Shown: positions 53,314-62,466 of the stretch, piece after piece
Layout: the number at the start of each line of letters is the position of its first letter
How positions within the stretch are numbered: the stretch's first letter is position 1
Assembly: GCF_029714405.1 (NCBI RefSeq)
Contig: NZ_CP121650.1
Location: 3,911,001-3,975,000, forward strand
Direction: 5' to 3'
DNA: 64,000 nucleotides
Origin: Bradyrhizobium sp. CB82
GTDB taxonomy: Bacteria > Pseudomonadota > Alphaproteobacteria > Rhizobiales > Xanthobacteraceae
Translations under genes and position numbers: made by a program
The notes under the pieces: generated by a model
Seen by the model: the letters and a program-made list of their open reading frames with translations, nothing else
What the model was told of the DNA's origin: nothing
Databases searched by the model: none

Positions 53314-54011
53314 CCATGCGTTGCGGGCTGTTCGGCAAGATCGGCGCGAAGCGCGATTTCATCGCGATCGCGACGCCGCGCAGTTTCCTGGAAATCTGGG
53401 AGCCATGGGTGCAGGCCGCGCTGTCGGCAAGCCGGCATCAGCTCGGCTCGAACTGGCAGCGGGCCTTCCTGACCGCGCCAGTTTGGCGGTTCTGGCTCGG
53501 CGACGCAATCTGCGGCAGCACTGTCATGGGTGCAATGATGCCCTCGCTCGACGGGGTGGGGCGGTATTATCCATTGACGCTTCACGCGGTGATGGATGCC
53601 GGCGCTTTGCTGCCGCCGCCAAGCATCGACCCGCAGGACGCATGGTTTGGACAAGCCGAGACGTTCCTGCTCTCGACCCTGGATCGAGCTGCGACCTATG
53701 AGCAGATCTCCGATGCGCTGGATCGGCTCGCGGTGCCGCAGCTGCAGGCGCCCGGCGCTGAGGGGCCGCCAATCGTGTCGTCGGGCACGGCGACGTTGGG
53801 AATGGTTTCAGCGGCCGATACGTTCGCTGAGTCTTTTGGTGCACTTTGCACTGCGAATCCACAGGTCTATGCCGCGGCAAGTTTCTGGTGGACCGCCGGA
53901 GGCGAAGGCTTCCCATCAATAGCGCTCTGCTGCCGCGGATTACCGGATCCTTTTCACTATTCCACCCTGCTGACCGGCGATCTGGGCCGGGCGGCGTCCG
54001 GCACGGGGTGA
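53310..54011 (+). CDS. tagF: T6SS regulator TagF
   Basis: A 233-residue cytoplasmic protein. The start MTMRCGLFGKIGAKRDFIA is the TagF/ImpM signature; FLTAPVWRFWLG and VGRYYPLTLHA are further matches. TagF is a post-translational repressor of the T6SS that acts with or against the Fha/PpkA pathway. In some rhizobia it is fused to PppA; here the two are separate, with pppA starting 5 bases after the tagF stop. The ATG at 53310 overlaps the tssM stop. An upstream in-frame start lies inside tssM and is rejected. Confidence 0.93.
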   Translation: MTMRCGLFGKIGAKRDFIAIATPRSFLEIWEPWVQAALSASRHQLGSNWQRAFLTAPVWRFWLGDAICGSTVMGAMMPSLDGVGRYYPLTLHAVMDAGALLPPPSIDPQDAWFGQAETFLLSTLDRAATYEQISDALDRLAVPQLQAPGAEGPPIVSSGTATLGMVSAADTFAESFGALCTANPQVYAAASFWWTAGGEGFPSIALCCRGLPDPFHYSTLLTGDLGRAASGTG

Positions 54012-54016
54012 TCGCG

Positions 54017-54793
54017 ATGGTCCACATCCCGTCTCTGTTCGATGTTGGCAGCGTCACGCATATCGGGCGGGTGCGGACGCGGAACGAGGATTCGTGCCTG
54101 GTGCGGACCGACGTCGGCCTGTGGGCGGTCGCCGACGGTATGGGCGGCCATGAGGCTGGCGATCTTGCCAGTCGCATTGTAGTCGAGTCGCTCGACGCGA
54201 TCGGTGCGCCAGCCTCCGCCGTTGACCTGCTGGCGCAGTGCGAGGAACGGCTGTTCAGTGCGAACCAGCAGATCTTGGCTCTCAGCCGTGCGTTGGATGG
54301 AGCCACCGTCGGCACCACGGCGGCAGTTCTGCTCGTGCGCGACGGCTACTATGCCTGCATATGGGCGGGCGACAGCCGCGTCTACCGGATCAACCATGGC
54401 AGCATTAGCCAGGTGTCGCACGATCATAGCGAGTTGGAGGAATTGATCGCAGGCGGCTCGATATCGCGCGAGGAAGTCAAGGATTGGCCGAACAGCGCCA
54501 TCACCCGGGCCGTCGGCGTTGCTGCTGATCCGGAGTTCGAGGTGGTGACCGGTCCGGTTGAGCCGGAAGACATCTTCGTGATCTGCAGTGACGGTCTGAC
54601 CAGGCACCTGCAGGACGAAGAGATCTTGCAGCACGTGGCCACGCGCCGTGCCCAGGCGGCCTGCGATGACATGCTCGCACTGGCCCTCGATCGCGGAGGG
54701 TTCGACAATGTGACGATCGTGATCGTGCGGCTGCTGACGCTGCGGTCCTCGGAGCCGACGAGATCGCCGCTCGATCCGGAGCCGCAACCATGA
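54017..54793 (+). CDS. pppA: T6SS PP2C-type phosphatase PppA
   Basis: A 258-residue serine/threonine phosphatase. It shows the PP2C motifs RTRNEDSCL, WAVADGMGGHEAGD (metal Asp), AYIWAGDSRVY-like ACIWAGDSRVYR, and FVICSDGLTRHL, then GGFDNVTIVIV. It removes the phosphate placed by PpkA and so turns the system off. The ATG at 54017 has GGGGTG about 6 bases upstream; a GTG at 54008 overlapping the tagF stop is also possible. Its stop overlaps the ppkA ATG by 4 bases, so kinase and phosphatase are co-translated. Confidence 0.95.
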   Translation: MVHIPSLFDVGSVTHIGRVRTRNEDSCLVRTDVGLWAVADGMGGHEAGDLASRIVVESLDAIGAPASAVDLLAQCEERLFSANQQILALSRALDGATVGTTAAVLLVRDGYYACIWAGDSRVYRINHGSISQVSHDHSELEELIAGGSISREEVKDWPNSAITRAVGVAADPEFEVVTGPVEPEDIFVICSDGLTRHLQDEEILQHVATRRAQAACDDMLALALDRGGFDNVTIVIVRLLTLRSSEPTRSPLDPEPQP

Positions 54794-56604
54794 CTCCGAA
54801 TGATCCCATCCGATCGTCCTACCGCGGTGTGCCGCCCGGCACGCGGTTAAATGGTATCTATGAGATCGAAGCGATGATCGGGGCAGGCGGCATGGGCGAG
54901 GTCTACAAGTGCCGCGAGATCCAGACCGGAGCGCCGGTTGCGGTGAAAATGCTGCTGCCTGACATGGTCGACAACGAGGCGGCGCTCGGGCTGTTCCGTC
55001 GAGAGGCCGCGGCGCTCCACAATCTTCCGCATGACGCGATCGTTCGCTACTTCCTGTTCACTGTGGAGCCGGTGCTGCAGCGGCCGTATCTCGCGATGGA
55101 GTTCGTGAACGGCCGCTCGCTCTCGAACATGCTCGACGAAGGGCCACTGAGTTTCGAGGCACTGCTTAAGCTGATGCATCGGGTCGGATCGGGACTGCAA
55201 GCCGCCCACGAGCATGGCATCATCCACCGCGACGTCTCTCCGGACAACATCATCGTGCCGCTCGACGATGTGAGGCGGGCGAAGATCATCGACTTCGGCA
55301 TCGCCCGGTCGACCCAGTTGGGTGACAAGACCATCATCGGCTCGGGCTTCGCCGGCAAGGACAACTACGCGTCGCCGGAGCAGGTAGGGTTGTACGGCAA
55401 CGATGTCACCGCGAAGTCCGACGTCTACAGCCTGGGCCTCGTGCTGTTCCATGCGTTGACCGGACAGAAGCTCGACATGGGCGGCAGCCAGTTTCAATTG
55501 GTGGAGAAACGCCGGCGTGTGCCCGATCTCGGTGCGGTGGACCTGCGGATCCGGCCTCTGCTGGAGCGGATGCTGCAACCTGATCCGGCCTTGCGTCCGA
55601 CCATGGCGGAGGTTGCCAACTGGACGCCGACCGCTCCGGTTCAGGCGTCCGCCACGCCCTTGTACGGCTTCGATCCGCTGGCGCGGCCGGAAACCGGGCC
55701 GTCGGCGCTGCGGGACAGGACAGACAGGACACCATCAACCGCGCAGCGGCCACACAGCCTCTGGCTGGGAGCAGGCGTGGCGGGGCTGCTGCTCCTGCTG
55801 GGCGGTGGATATGCCTTCTACAAATTGGTCTGGTCGGCGCCGGGTGTGGCGGCTTTGCCGCCACCTCCGAAGCTCGCCGGGACAATGACACCACAGAGGA
55901 TCGAGCCCGCTCCGCCACAGCCCGGCAGCCAGGAGCCGCCAAAGCTGCCGTCACAGCCGACGGTGACGCCGTCTCCGGCACTCGATGCGCCAGGGCGAGC
56001 GGAGCGCATCCGCAGATATGTGGCCCAATATGCCGGTGGCGACTGCTTCTTCATCCTGCCGGTTGCAGTGAGCCCAAGCGCCGCCGTGATCGAGGGCTTC
56101 GGCGCCTCGACCGCCCCGTTCGACACCTTCGACAAGGCGTTTCGGCGGGAGCAGGGATTCGAGGCTTCCGTCGGCGTGAGGCAGGTGACCCAAGCGCAAT
56201 GTCCGGCCGTCAAGTTTTTGAGTCAGGTCGGGAGCGATCAGGCGCGAGCGCCGCGCATCAACCTGTCAGCGACAGAGCTGAAAGCCGGCGAAACCCTGAC
56301 CGGCACCATTGAGAACTTCGCCAACCGCGTGGTGGAACTGCTCATGGTATCGGATCGCGGCGAGGTCCAGAGCCTGTCCTATCTTCTAAAGCCGGGCACT
56401 GACTCGCTTTCGTTTACTCTCCCGACGGCGCGCGCGACCGGCCCGCAACTGTTGTTGGTCGTGGCGGCCCCGCGAGTTCTTGACTCGTTGCGCCAGCCGA
56501 GACCTATGGCTGCCGACACGTTCTTCCTGCAGGCGCTGAGCGAGGCTCAGCGCGGCAACACGACGATTACCGCGGCTGCACGCTATGTGTTGCTCACGAA
56601 CTGA
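54790..56604 (+). CDS. ppkA: T6SS serine/threonine kinase PpkA with periplasmic C-terminal domain
   Basis: A 604-residue membrane kinase. The kinase domain spans about 20-285: glycine loop GAGGMGEV (31-38), Lys53, HRDVSPDN at 146-153 with the catalytic Asp, and DFG at 168-170. One membrane span lies at about 325-346. The periplasmic part has a Pro-rich stalk (about 355-405), then a domain with CFFILPVAVSPSAAVIEGFG. Last comes a DUF4384-like segment from about 495 (GETLTGTIENFANRVVELLM, GEVQSLSYLLKPG). It probably senses an envelope signal and phosphorylates Fha. Related C-terminal segments appear in the caspase and the 61743 protein downstream, which is unusual. Confidence 0.94.
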   Translation: MTPNDPIRSSYRGVPPGTRLNGIYEIEAMIGAGGMGEVYKCREIQTGAPVAVKMLLPDMVDNEAALGLFRREAAALHNLPHDAIVRYFLFTVEPVLQRPYLAMEFVNGRSLSNMLDEGPLSFEALLKLMHRVGSGLQAAHEHGIIHRDVSPDNIIVPLDDVRRAKIIDFGIARSTQLGDKTIIGSGFAGKDNYASPEQVGLYGNDVTAKSDVYSLGLVLFHALTGQKLDMGGSQFQLVEKRRRVPDLGAVDLRIRPLLERMLQPDPALRPTMAEVANWTPTAPVQASATPLYGFDPLARPETGPSALRDRTDRTPSTAQRPHSLWLGAGVAGLLLLLGGGYAFYKLVWSAPGVAALPPPPKLAGTMTPQRIEPAPPQPGSQEPPKLPSQPTVTPSPALDAPGRAERIRRYVAQYAGGDCFFILPVAVSPSAAVIEGFGASTAPFDTFDKAFRREQGFEASVGVRQVTQAQCPAVKFLSQVGSDQARAPRINLSATELKAGETLTGTIENFANRVVELLMVSDRGEVQSLSYLLKPGTDSLSFTLPTARATGPQLLLVVAAPRVLDSLRQPRPMAADTFFLQALSEAQRGNTTITAAARYVLLTN

Positions 56605-56613
56605 GCTGTTTGC

Positions 56614-57642
56614 TCAGAACCTACCGATCATCAGGATCTTCAGGTCGGCATCCGGCTTGAAGTCGCTTGCCTTATATTCAAGCGAATTGCCGGTGGAGGA
56701 CGCGCTGAGCCGTCCCGGACAGAAGCTGACCAGATGATCGCTGTTGCCTGGATCGATGGCCAGCCTAAATGACCGGATCGGCCCGGCCCAATTCGCGCCG
56801 GTCTTGAGTATGTACGAGATACGCCGCTCCTGCAGCTTCGCGTCGTTGGTCTCGCTCTTGCCAGCGCGCTTGTCCAGCTCGGCGAGGAATGCATCCGTGA
56901 TGCAATACTCCTTCCGGTAGCGCTCGACCTCCGGAGCGAGTGCGCTACTGTGGCGCAGACTCGAGCGCAGGATGGTGTCGGGGCTGGACCCGACGCTCGG
57001 GCGATACTGATGTTCGACAACGACTGTGCGCGTCGGCGGAAACACCTGCTGGCGCACCGCCGACGTCTTGGTTACCCAGCCTGGAGCATATTGCTGGCGA
57101 CCGTTGTCGCTCATACCAGCAGGCATCAGAAGACCGTCGTCCACGAGCCGCGTTCCGGTCGCCGCCGGAAGGTCGGTCATCCGCATCTCGCGGCCACCGA
57201 TCGGCAGCAGCGGCAGCTTGAGCTGATTGAGCAGGGCCGTGACGTCCTTGCTGCCAACCATGGCGCGCTGATGAATGGTCAGCTGCACCGGGCTGCCGTC
57301 GATCTTGGTCTCGAAGTCGACGAAGTTGAGCGGGTCGCTCGATGGCAGTGCAACGTTCTCAGCCTCCGACAGGTCGATATCGGGCAGCGGAAAGGCAACA
57401 GTGAGCGTGACCGGTTTGGTGGTGGTATTGGCGAATTGGTAGCGAACGCTGATCCTGTCGAGCGCGATATGAAGGTCCTCGCTCTGCATCGCCACGTCAT
57501 TGGTACGAACGAACTGGAGCCCGCCGATCGACAATTCTGCAGCTGAGTCGTTGGCCTGCGCCGGCCAACCGGTCGCAGCCAACAGCGCGACCATCAAAGC
57601 CCCCGACCGGAACCGTGGCAGGGTTGACGGTCCCATCACCAT
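56614..57642 (-). CDS. DUF4424-family secreted protein
   Basis: A 342-residue exported protein that I recognise as DUF4424. The signal peptide runs to about residue 31 (ALLAATGWPAQA), followed by NDSAAELSIGGLQFVRTNDV and MQSEDLHIALDRISVRYQF, the family start. It contains a likely beta-sandwich of AMP-like strands (VTLTVAFPLPDID) and an FCPGRLSASS segment near the end. The role is unknown. The ATG at 57642 has GGAGG with a 5-base spacer; the ATG at 57654 would contain that site. It converges on ppkA with a 9-base gap, so it is not in the T6SS transcript, but its tight placement suggests a joint function. Confidence 0.82.
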   Translation of the reverse strand: MVMGPSTLPRFRSGALMVALLAATGWPAQANDSAAELSIGGLQFVRTNDVAMQSEDLHIALDRISVRYQFANTTTKPVTLTVAFPLPDIDLSEAENVALPSSDPLNFVDFETKIDGSPVQLTIHQRAMVGSKDVTALLNQLKLPLLPIGGREMRMTDLPAATGTRLVDDGLLMPAGMSDNGRQQYAPGWVTKTSAVRQQVFPPTRTVVVEHQYRPSVGSSPDTILRSSLRHSSALAPEVERYRKEYCITDAFLAELDKRAGKSETNDAKLQERRISYILKTGANWAGPIRSFRLAIDPGNSDHLVSFCPGRLSASSTGNSLEYKASDFKPDADLKILMIGRF

Positions 57643-57679
57643 GATATCCTCCATTCAACGTCGCCGGCTCCGGCGAAGG

Positions 57680-57961
57680 TCAGTCGATCGCCCGATAAAG
57701 ATCGCCCCACTCAGACTTCCAGATACCGTCTGGGTCGCAGACCACAATCGCGACCTTCATGTCGTTGGCAAGCCGGACGGCGCCGCGAAAGGCGTCCTGG
57801 GCGGGCAACTGACCGCTGACCTGGTCCGTGGTCAGCCGACCCCCACTGGCCGTGGCTGGGAACACGATCGATCCGGAATTGCCACCATTGTCGCGCTTCA
57901 GGATCAGAGTGATCGCGTCAGGCTGAATTTCGTTGACCTGCTCAAATCTGTTTCTAGCCAT
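57680..57961 (-). CDS. Small hypothetical protein
   Basis: A 93-residue protein without signal peptide or membrane span. Features are ITLILKRDNGGNSGSIVFPA and VAIVVCDPDGIWKSEWGDL. I do not recognise the family. It could encode a small beta-rich protein. It lies 37 bases upstream of the DUF4424 gene on the same strand, so the two probably form an operon. The ATG at 57961 is preferred; one at 57976 adds five residues. Confidence 0.55.
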   Translation of the reverse strand: MARNRFEQVNEIQPDAITLILKRDNGGNSGSIVFPATASGGRLTTDQVSGQLPAQDAFRGAVRLANDMKVAIVVCDPDGIWKSEWGDLYRAID

Positions 57962-58119
57962 GATTTTGCATCGCAAGATGAGGAGGTTCGAACAATCACC
58001 GTCCAGTGATAGAATTGAACGCGATTGAGATGGCTTGCCACTAATTGATGCGCCGCACTGACGCAGTCTTGGATTGGTCGATCCGACGCGGCAAACGGTT
58101 CGGGGACATTGAGGCGAAG

Positions 58120-59844
58120 ATGCTTCGTCGAACTAGGTGGATCTGGATATTCGTTTTCGGCGTAGCCAGTCTCGCCACCGGGGCGTATGCCGACGATACA
58201 GTTGTGCGAAGCTTTGCCGGCGGTTCAGCTGCCTCCATGGTTGGGATCGTTCCCGCCAGCGAGGACGTCGAGCTGGCAGGCCCGCAGGCGCTCGGCACCG
58301 ACGGGCGGGGCAACCTGTTCATGCTCGATCAAGTCAACGGACGCATTCTCCAGTTCGATCCCAAACAATCGAGTGTCGATCCTGACATCCTCAAGATGCC
58401 GAACGACGTCCAGCCGACCGACCTCGTTGTGCGCAATGACGACATCATGGTTTGGGACGGCGGCGTGCGCACGTTGAGGGCGGCGCCGGGTCAGTCTACG
58501 CGCGGTCTCGGTGGAGACGTGATCCAGCTCGAGGAGGTCTCGACCCGTGGCACTGACGACCAGGTCGCCGCCTCGGCCTTCGCCCAGATGGGGTCGCAGC
58601 TGCCCAGCAGCGCAACCGACCTGCTCGACAAGAACACCCGCGCGGCCATCATCCGGACGACGCGGCAGCCCGACCGGCAGTACATTGCTTCCCGCGGTAA
58701 GGGATCGATCATCGCCGATATCATTCCAGATAAGAGCAATGCCAGCGTACGGATTGAGATCCAAACCATGGTCACCAACGAGACCATTGGCCAGCTCAGC
58801 CTGCGCGTGCGCAACCAGCTTGGCACAGTGGAGTTTCTCGAGATCGACAACAGCGACCGCTTCTATGTGTTGGCCGAGGACATTCCGACGTCGGCGAAGA
58901 ACGCTTCCACATTCGTCGCACGCTATGCCGCGAACGGGCGCCTCGAAGGAATCTACGAGCTACCTCTGGAGAATACGCCGCTCACCAGGCGGTTCGTCAC
59001 GGTTTCCGGCGATGGCGAGGTCTATTTTCTGCGTACCAAGACGGACGGCGTCGATGTGGTGGGTGTCGGCTTCCGCCCCTTGGGCAAGGTATCGGTGATC
59101 GACGCGCGACCGTCGCCGAACGCGGCCGGCGCGCCGGCGCGGCAGCCCGACACCAAGTTCGACGCGATAACCGCCGTGCGTCCGTCCAATCGCCAGCAGG
59201 CGATCGAGACAGCGTTTGCATTCGAGGGCATCCAGTGGAAGCTGACCCCCGCGAACTATGGCAGCGATCCCGACACTCAATGCAGTGGCTTCGAGCGCGT
59301 TCGCCGGCCTTGGTATCTCCAAGGCAAGGTAAATCAGGAAGTGCGTGGTGTGCCCTATTGCTGGGGCTGCCACGGCTCGCTCGCGAACTTCAGGCAGCGG
59401 ATTGAGAGCGGAGCGCTGGCTGGCAATGTCTGCACCCGCAATGCGCCGCGGCCGGACGTGGCCGGTGTTGATTGTTCTGCATTCGTCAGCGCCGCATGGG
59501 GCCTCTCCGTACACTACACGACGGCCGCGATCCCCTCGATCGCGGGGCCTGTGGCAAACCCTTGGGACCTGAAGCCGGGCGACGCGCTGAACAAGCCAGG
59601 CTCCCACGTCATGTTGTTCCTGCGGTTCACTCCCGATCGCAAAGCGGAGGTGATGGAATCCTCGACTGGTGGCTGCAACGGGCGTGTCTGCCGCAACGTC
59701 TATCCGTTGGCGAGCCTGCTCGCGCGCGGCTACGCTCCAGTCCGCTTTCGCGCTTTCGCAGATGATCAGACGACCGTTTCAGCAAATGCCTATCAGGAAA
59801 CCGATGCGCGGACGGGCCGCAGCTCCGCAAATAAGAGGCGATGA
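58120..59844 (+). CDS. Secreted protein: beta-propeller-like region plus NlpC/P60-like domain
   Basis: A 574-residue exported protein. The signal peptide is MLRRTRWIWIFVFGVASLAT followed by GAYA and DD. Residues about 30-350 look like NHL-type repeats (GPQALGTDGRGNLFMLDQVN, GRILQFDP, STFVARYAANGRLEGIYELP), probably a propeller. The C-terminal part has PYCWGCHGS, Cys452 in GVDCSAFVSAAWGL and His496 in KPGSHVMLFLRF. These are the Cys and His of NlpC/P60-like peptidoglycan hydrolases. Several extra cysteines may form disulfides. The ATG at 58120 has GAGG 5 bases upstream. It probably acts on the cell wall, perhaps assisting T6SS insertion or another envelope process. Confidence 0.78.
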   Translation: MLRRTRWIWIFVFGVASLATGAYADDTVVRSFAGGSAASMVGIVPASEDVELAGPQALGTDGRGNLFMLDQVNGRILQFDPKQSSVDPDILKMPNDVQPTDLVVRNDDIMVWDGGVRTLRAAPGQSTRGLGGDVIQLEEVSTRGTDDQVAASAFAQMGSQLPSSATDLLDKNTRAAIIRTTRQPDRQYIASRGKGSIIADIIPDKSNASVRIEIQTMVTNETIGQLSLRVRNQLGTVEFLEIDNSDRFYVLAEDIPTSAKNASTFVARYAANGRLEGIYELPLENTPLTRRFVTVSGDGEVYFLRTKTDGVDVVGVGFRPLGKVSVIDARPSPNAAGAPARQPDTKFDAITAVRPSNRQQAIETAFAFEGIQWKLTPANYGSDPDTQCSGFERVRRPWYLQGKVNQEVRGVPYCWGCHGSLANFRQRIESGALAGNVCTRNAPRPDVAGVDCSAFVSAAWGLSVHYTTAAIPSIAGPVANPWDLKPGDALNKPGSHVMLFLRFTPDRKAEVMESSTGGCNGRVCRNVYPLASLLARGYAPVRFRAFADDQTTVSANAYQETDARTGRSSANKRR

Positions 59845-59978
59845 ACCGCGCGTCTTGTTGGCGTTACAGATGGGTATGGAATACTGCTCGCAGGCTGCTC
59901 CAGGCACGTGGATGGCATGCCGCCGGCGCCACCGGCGTGTTTTGGGGGTAGACCTTGATGAGCTGAAGGTGGATCACG

Positions 59979-61724
59979 ATGCGAAGGCCCAGAGGACTTG
60001 AGCACAAGATCGGGCGGTTCTGCGCCGCTATTTTGCTCGCGACATTGATCGGACTGCCACTTCCGCGCGCGCATGCTGCAAGAGGACTCTCGATCAGCAA
60101 TCCAGACGGGGGGGCCGTGCGTGCACTCGTGATCGGGATCGACGATTATCAGCATGTGCGCAAGCTGAAGGGCGCGGTAGCCGACGCCGATGACGTTGTG
60201 TCGAGCTTGAGGACGATGGGAGTCGGTGATGTCACCGAACTCACCAACGCCCAGGCCGACAGGGAAACCATCTTGCGTGAGATCAGCGCACTGGTGCAGC
60301 GGACAAAGAACAATGACCTGATTTTCCTGTCAATCGCCGGTCATGGCACGCAAGAGCCGGAGCGCGTCAAGGGTTCGGAACCGGACGGGATGGAGAATGT
60401 GTTCCTGCTTCCTGGCTTCGAAACCACGCCGGCCGGGTCTGTTCAGAGAATTCTGGGTGGCGAATTCAATCATTTCATCCGGCAGTTTGAGCTGCGTGGG
60501 GCGAAGGTGATTTTCGTAGTGGATACCTGCCATGGTGGCGGCATGGTGCGCGATATCGATCCACGTGCCGCGGAGATGAGCTTTCGTCAGGTGCCGCGCT
60601 ATACGCTCCTGGTCGATGAACTGAAGCCGGTATCAGACAGCGATGATCCGAAGTCCGAACTCGACCTCGATCACACTGCGTTCATCGCTGCGGTTGATCG
60701 TTACACCAAGGCGCCGGAAGTGCGAATCCCCGGGATCGATGGCCTGCGCGGGGCTCTAAGCTATGCAATCGCACGGGCAGTGGAAGGCAGCGCGGACATC
60801 AACCATGATGGGAAGGTGACGCTCAAGGAACTCTTCAGCAATGTTCGGCAGGTGGTCTATCAGCTGTCAGACCAGCGGCAGAATGTCGTGACGATATCAT
60901 CGCCGGCGCAAACACCGGAGACCGACGTCGCCTTTGAATTGACGCGCGGTGTGGTGCTGATCCAGGGGCCGACCGCGAGAGCAGCCTCAGGTCAGTCCGG
61001 AGCAGCGGCGCCTGCCGAGGGACAGGCACCTGCGCCGCCTGTCACGGCGACGGCGCCGACCGCTCCGGCCAGCGCCGCGCCGACGGCGCTCCGCCTCGCG
61101 GCGCCGATCCGTCTGGCAGCGCTTGACGGCAAGATGAGCTATTTCGCGAGCGTGAAGCCGCAGGATGTTACGGTGCAGGCCGTTCAGCCGACGGACAATC
61201 CCGACCTGATCTGGGATCCTGTGTCCCACGACGTCATCGCCTGGGGTGATGTGGTCGCCTATGGGGTGGACGTCGCCAACTTGCCGACGGTCGTTGATCG
61301 GGCCGCAGCAATTCGTGAACTCAAGCGCATGGCGACACGGTCGCCGCAGATCATGCGAATGTGGCCGGACGATCGACAGCAGCGCAGCGGACAGACCGTC
61401 GAAGTTGACCTGTCGGACGTAGCCTCAAGGGCGGTGCTGCTGTTCAATGTGTCCGGCGATGGTACGATCCAGATGCTGTATCCGGTGGGCTCCGATGCGT
61501 CGCTCGCCCGATCGACGAATCTGCGACTGCCGCTGAAAGTGCAGGAGCCGTTCGGTGCGGAGCAGATCGTTGCGGTAACCTCACAGCAACGCATGGTGGA
61601 TTTAGAGACGGTCCTGACGCAGCTCAACCGGCGTCGCGCCTCAGGTCAGCTGATCAAGGGCCTTGAGCATTATTTGCCTGCGGACGCGCGCATCGCGTCC
61701 ATCAGTTTCTTTAGCGTTCCCTGA
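59979..61724 (+). CDS. Secreted caspase-like protease (metacaspase) with DUF4384-like C-terminus
   Basis: A 581-residue exported protease. The signal peptide ends near residue 33 (RAHA). The caspase domain (about 47-330) has ALVIGIDDYQHVRKLKGAV, His122 in SIAGHGTQ and Cys184 in VVDTCHGGGM, so the catalytic dyad is complete. The run DINHDGKVTLKE near residue 270 resembles an EF-hand loop. A Pro/Ala-rich linker (about 340-370) leads to the C-terminal region, where GQTVEVDLSDVASRAVLLFN and GTIQMLYPVG resemble DUF4384. Caspase-like proteases cleave after Arg/Lys or Asp; the target here is unknown. It is about 135 bases after the NlpC/P60 gene and 18 bases before the next DUF4384-like gene. Confidence 0.85.
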   Translation: MRRPRGLEHKIGRFCAAILLATLIGLPLPRAHAARGLSISNPDGGAVRALVIGIDDYQHVRKLKGAVADADDVVSSLRTMGVGDVTELTNAQADRETILREISALVQRTKNNDLIFLSIAGHGTQEPERVKGSEPDGMENVFLLPGFETTPAGSVQRILGGEFNHFIRQFELRGAKVIFVVDTCHGGGMVRDIDPRAAEMSFRQVPRYTLLVDELKPVSDSDDPKSELDLDHTAFIAAVDRYTKAPEVRIPGIDGLRGALSYAIARAVEGSADINHDGKVTLKELFSNVRQVVYQLSDQRQNVVTISSPAQTPETDVAFELTRGVVLIQGPTARAASGQSGAAAPAEGQAPAPPVTATAPTAPASAAPTALRLAAPIRLAALDGKMSYFASVKPQDVTVQAVQPTDNPDLIWDPVSHDVIAWGDVVAYGVDVANLPTVVDRAAAIRELKRMATRSPQIMRMWPDDRQQRSGQTVEVDLSDVASRAVLLFNVSGDGTIQMLYPVGSDASLARSTNLRLPLKVQEPFGAEQIVAVTSQQRMVDLETVLTQLNRRRASGQLIKGLEHYLPADARIASISFFSVP

Positions 61725-61742
61725 CGTTTTGGGAAGCCGGCC

Positions 61743-62390
61743 ATGCCGCCACCGGAGCCCATCCGCCGCGAGCGACCATGGCGAACATTCGTGCTGTTGC
61801 TGGCGGGAAGCGGGACCGCCCTGGCAGCACCGCTGCCATCGGCATCGCCAGATCCAAGCACGATGAATGCGCCGTGGCTTCGGCGCGTACAGACCGCCCC
61901 TGGGCAGACCAACGGCGCAAGCCTGTCCTTGCAGATATTGCCAGGCGAGACCGTTGCCGTCGGCAGCAAGGTGTCGTTTGGTGTGACGACCAGAAAGGCG
62001 GGATACCTCATTCTAGTGGATGTTGATGCCGAAGGACGGATGTCCCAGATCTTTCCGACTCCCGAACTGTTGGCACAGTCGGGCGAACGCGACATCAATT
62101 TCGTCAAGCCCGGTGTCGAGTTCGTTGTTCCAACCCCGGCGGCACGGCAACGTGGCTTTGAGTATGTTGTTGCTCCGCCGAGCGGGTCCGCTGTGATTGT
62201 TGCGATCCTGAGCGAGCGGCGCGTGCAATTGCTCGATTTACCCGACTTGGCGCGCAAGCCGCAAAGCCAGTCCGACGCGTTGAGTTACCTATCGGCTTGG
62301 ACCAGTGAGTTACGCGTGCCGGACGTCGGCAGTGGAAGGCTGATGTCGAACAGCTGGTCGTTCGACGCCAAATCGTATTCCATCAGGTGA
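61743..62390 (+). CDS. Secreted DUF4384-like protein
   Basis: A 215-residue protein with a probable signal peptide (about residues 12-30, TFVLLLAGSGTALA). The core is DUF4384-like: GETVAVGSKVSFGVTTRKAG, then YLILVDVDAEGRMSQIFPTP. The tail ISVILSERRVQLLDL-type segment (AVIVAILSERRVQLLDL) closes the fold. The same pattern occurs at the C-termini of the adjoining caspase and of PpkA. It follows the caspase gene by 18 bases on the same strand and is therefore probably co-transcribed. It may be a regulator, inhibitor or ligand-binding subunit of the caspase, which is inference. Confidence 0.75.
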   Translation: MPPPEPIRRERPWRTFVLLLAGSGTALAAPLPSASPDPSTMNAPWLRRVQTAPGQTNGASLSLQILPGETVAVGSKVSFGVTTRKAGYLILVDVDAEGRMSQIFPTPELLAQSGERDINFVKPGVEFVVPTPAARQRGFEYVVAPPSGSAVIVAILSERRVQLLDLPDLARKPQSQSDALSYLSAWTSELRVPDVGSGRLMSNSWSFDAKSYSIR

Positions 62391-62466
62391 TCAAGGCCCG
62401 TTAGAGCCAGGTCACGTACGCGAACCTGTTTCGAAACACCACCATCACGGCCGGCGGCCGGTTGCC

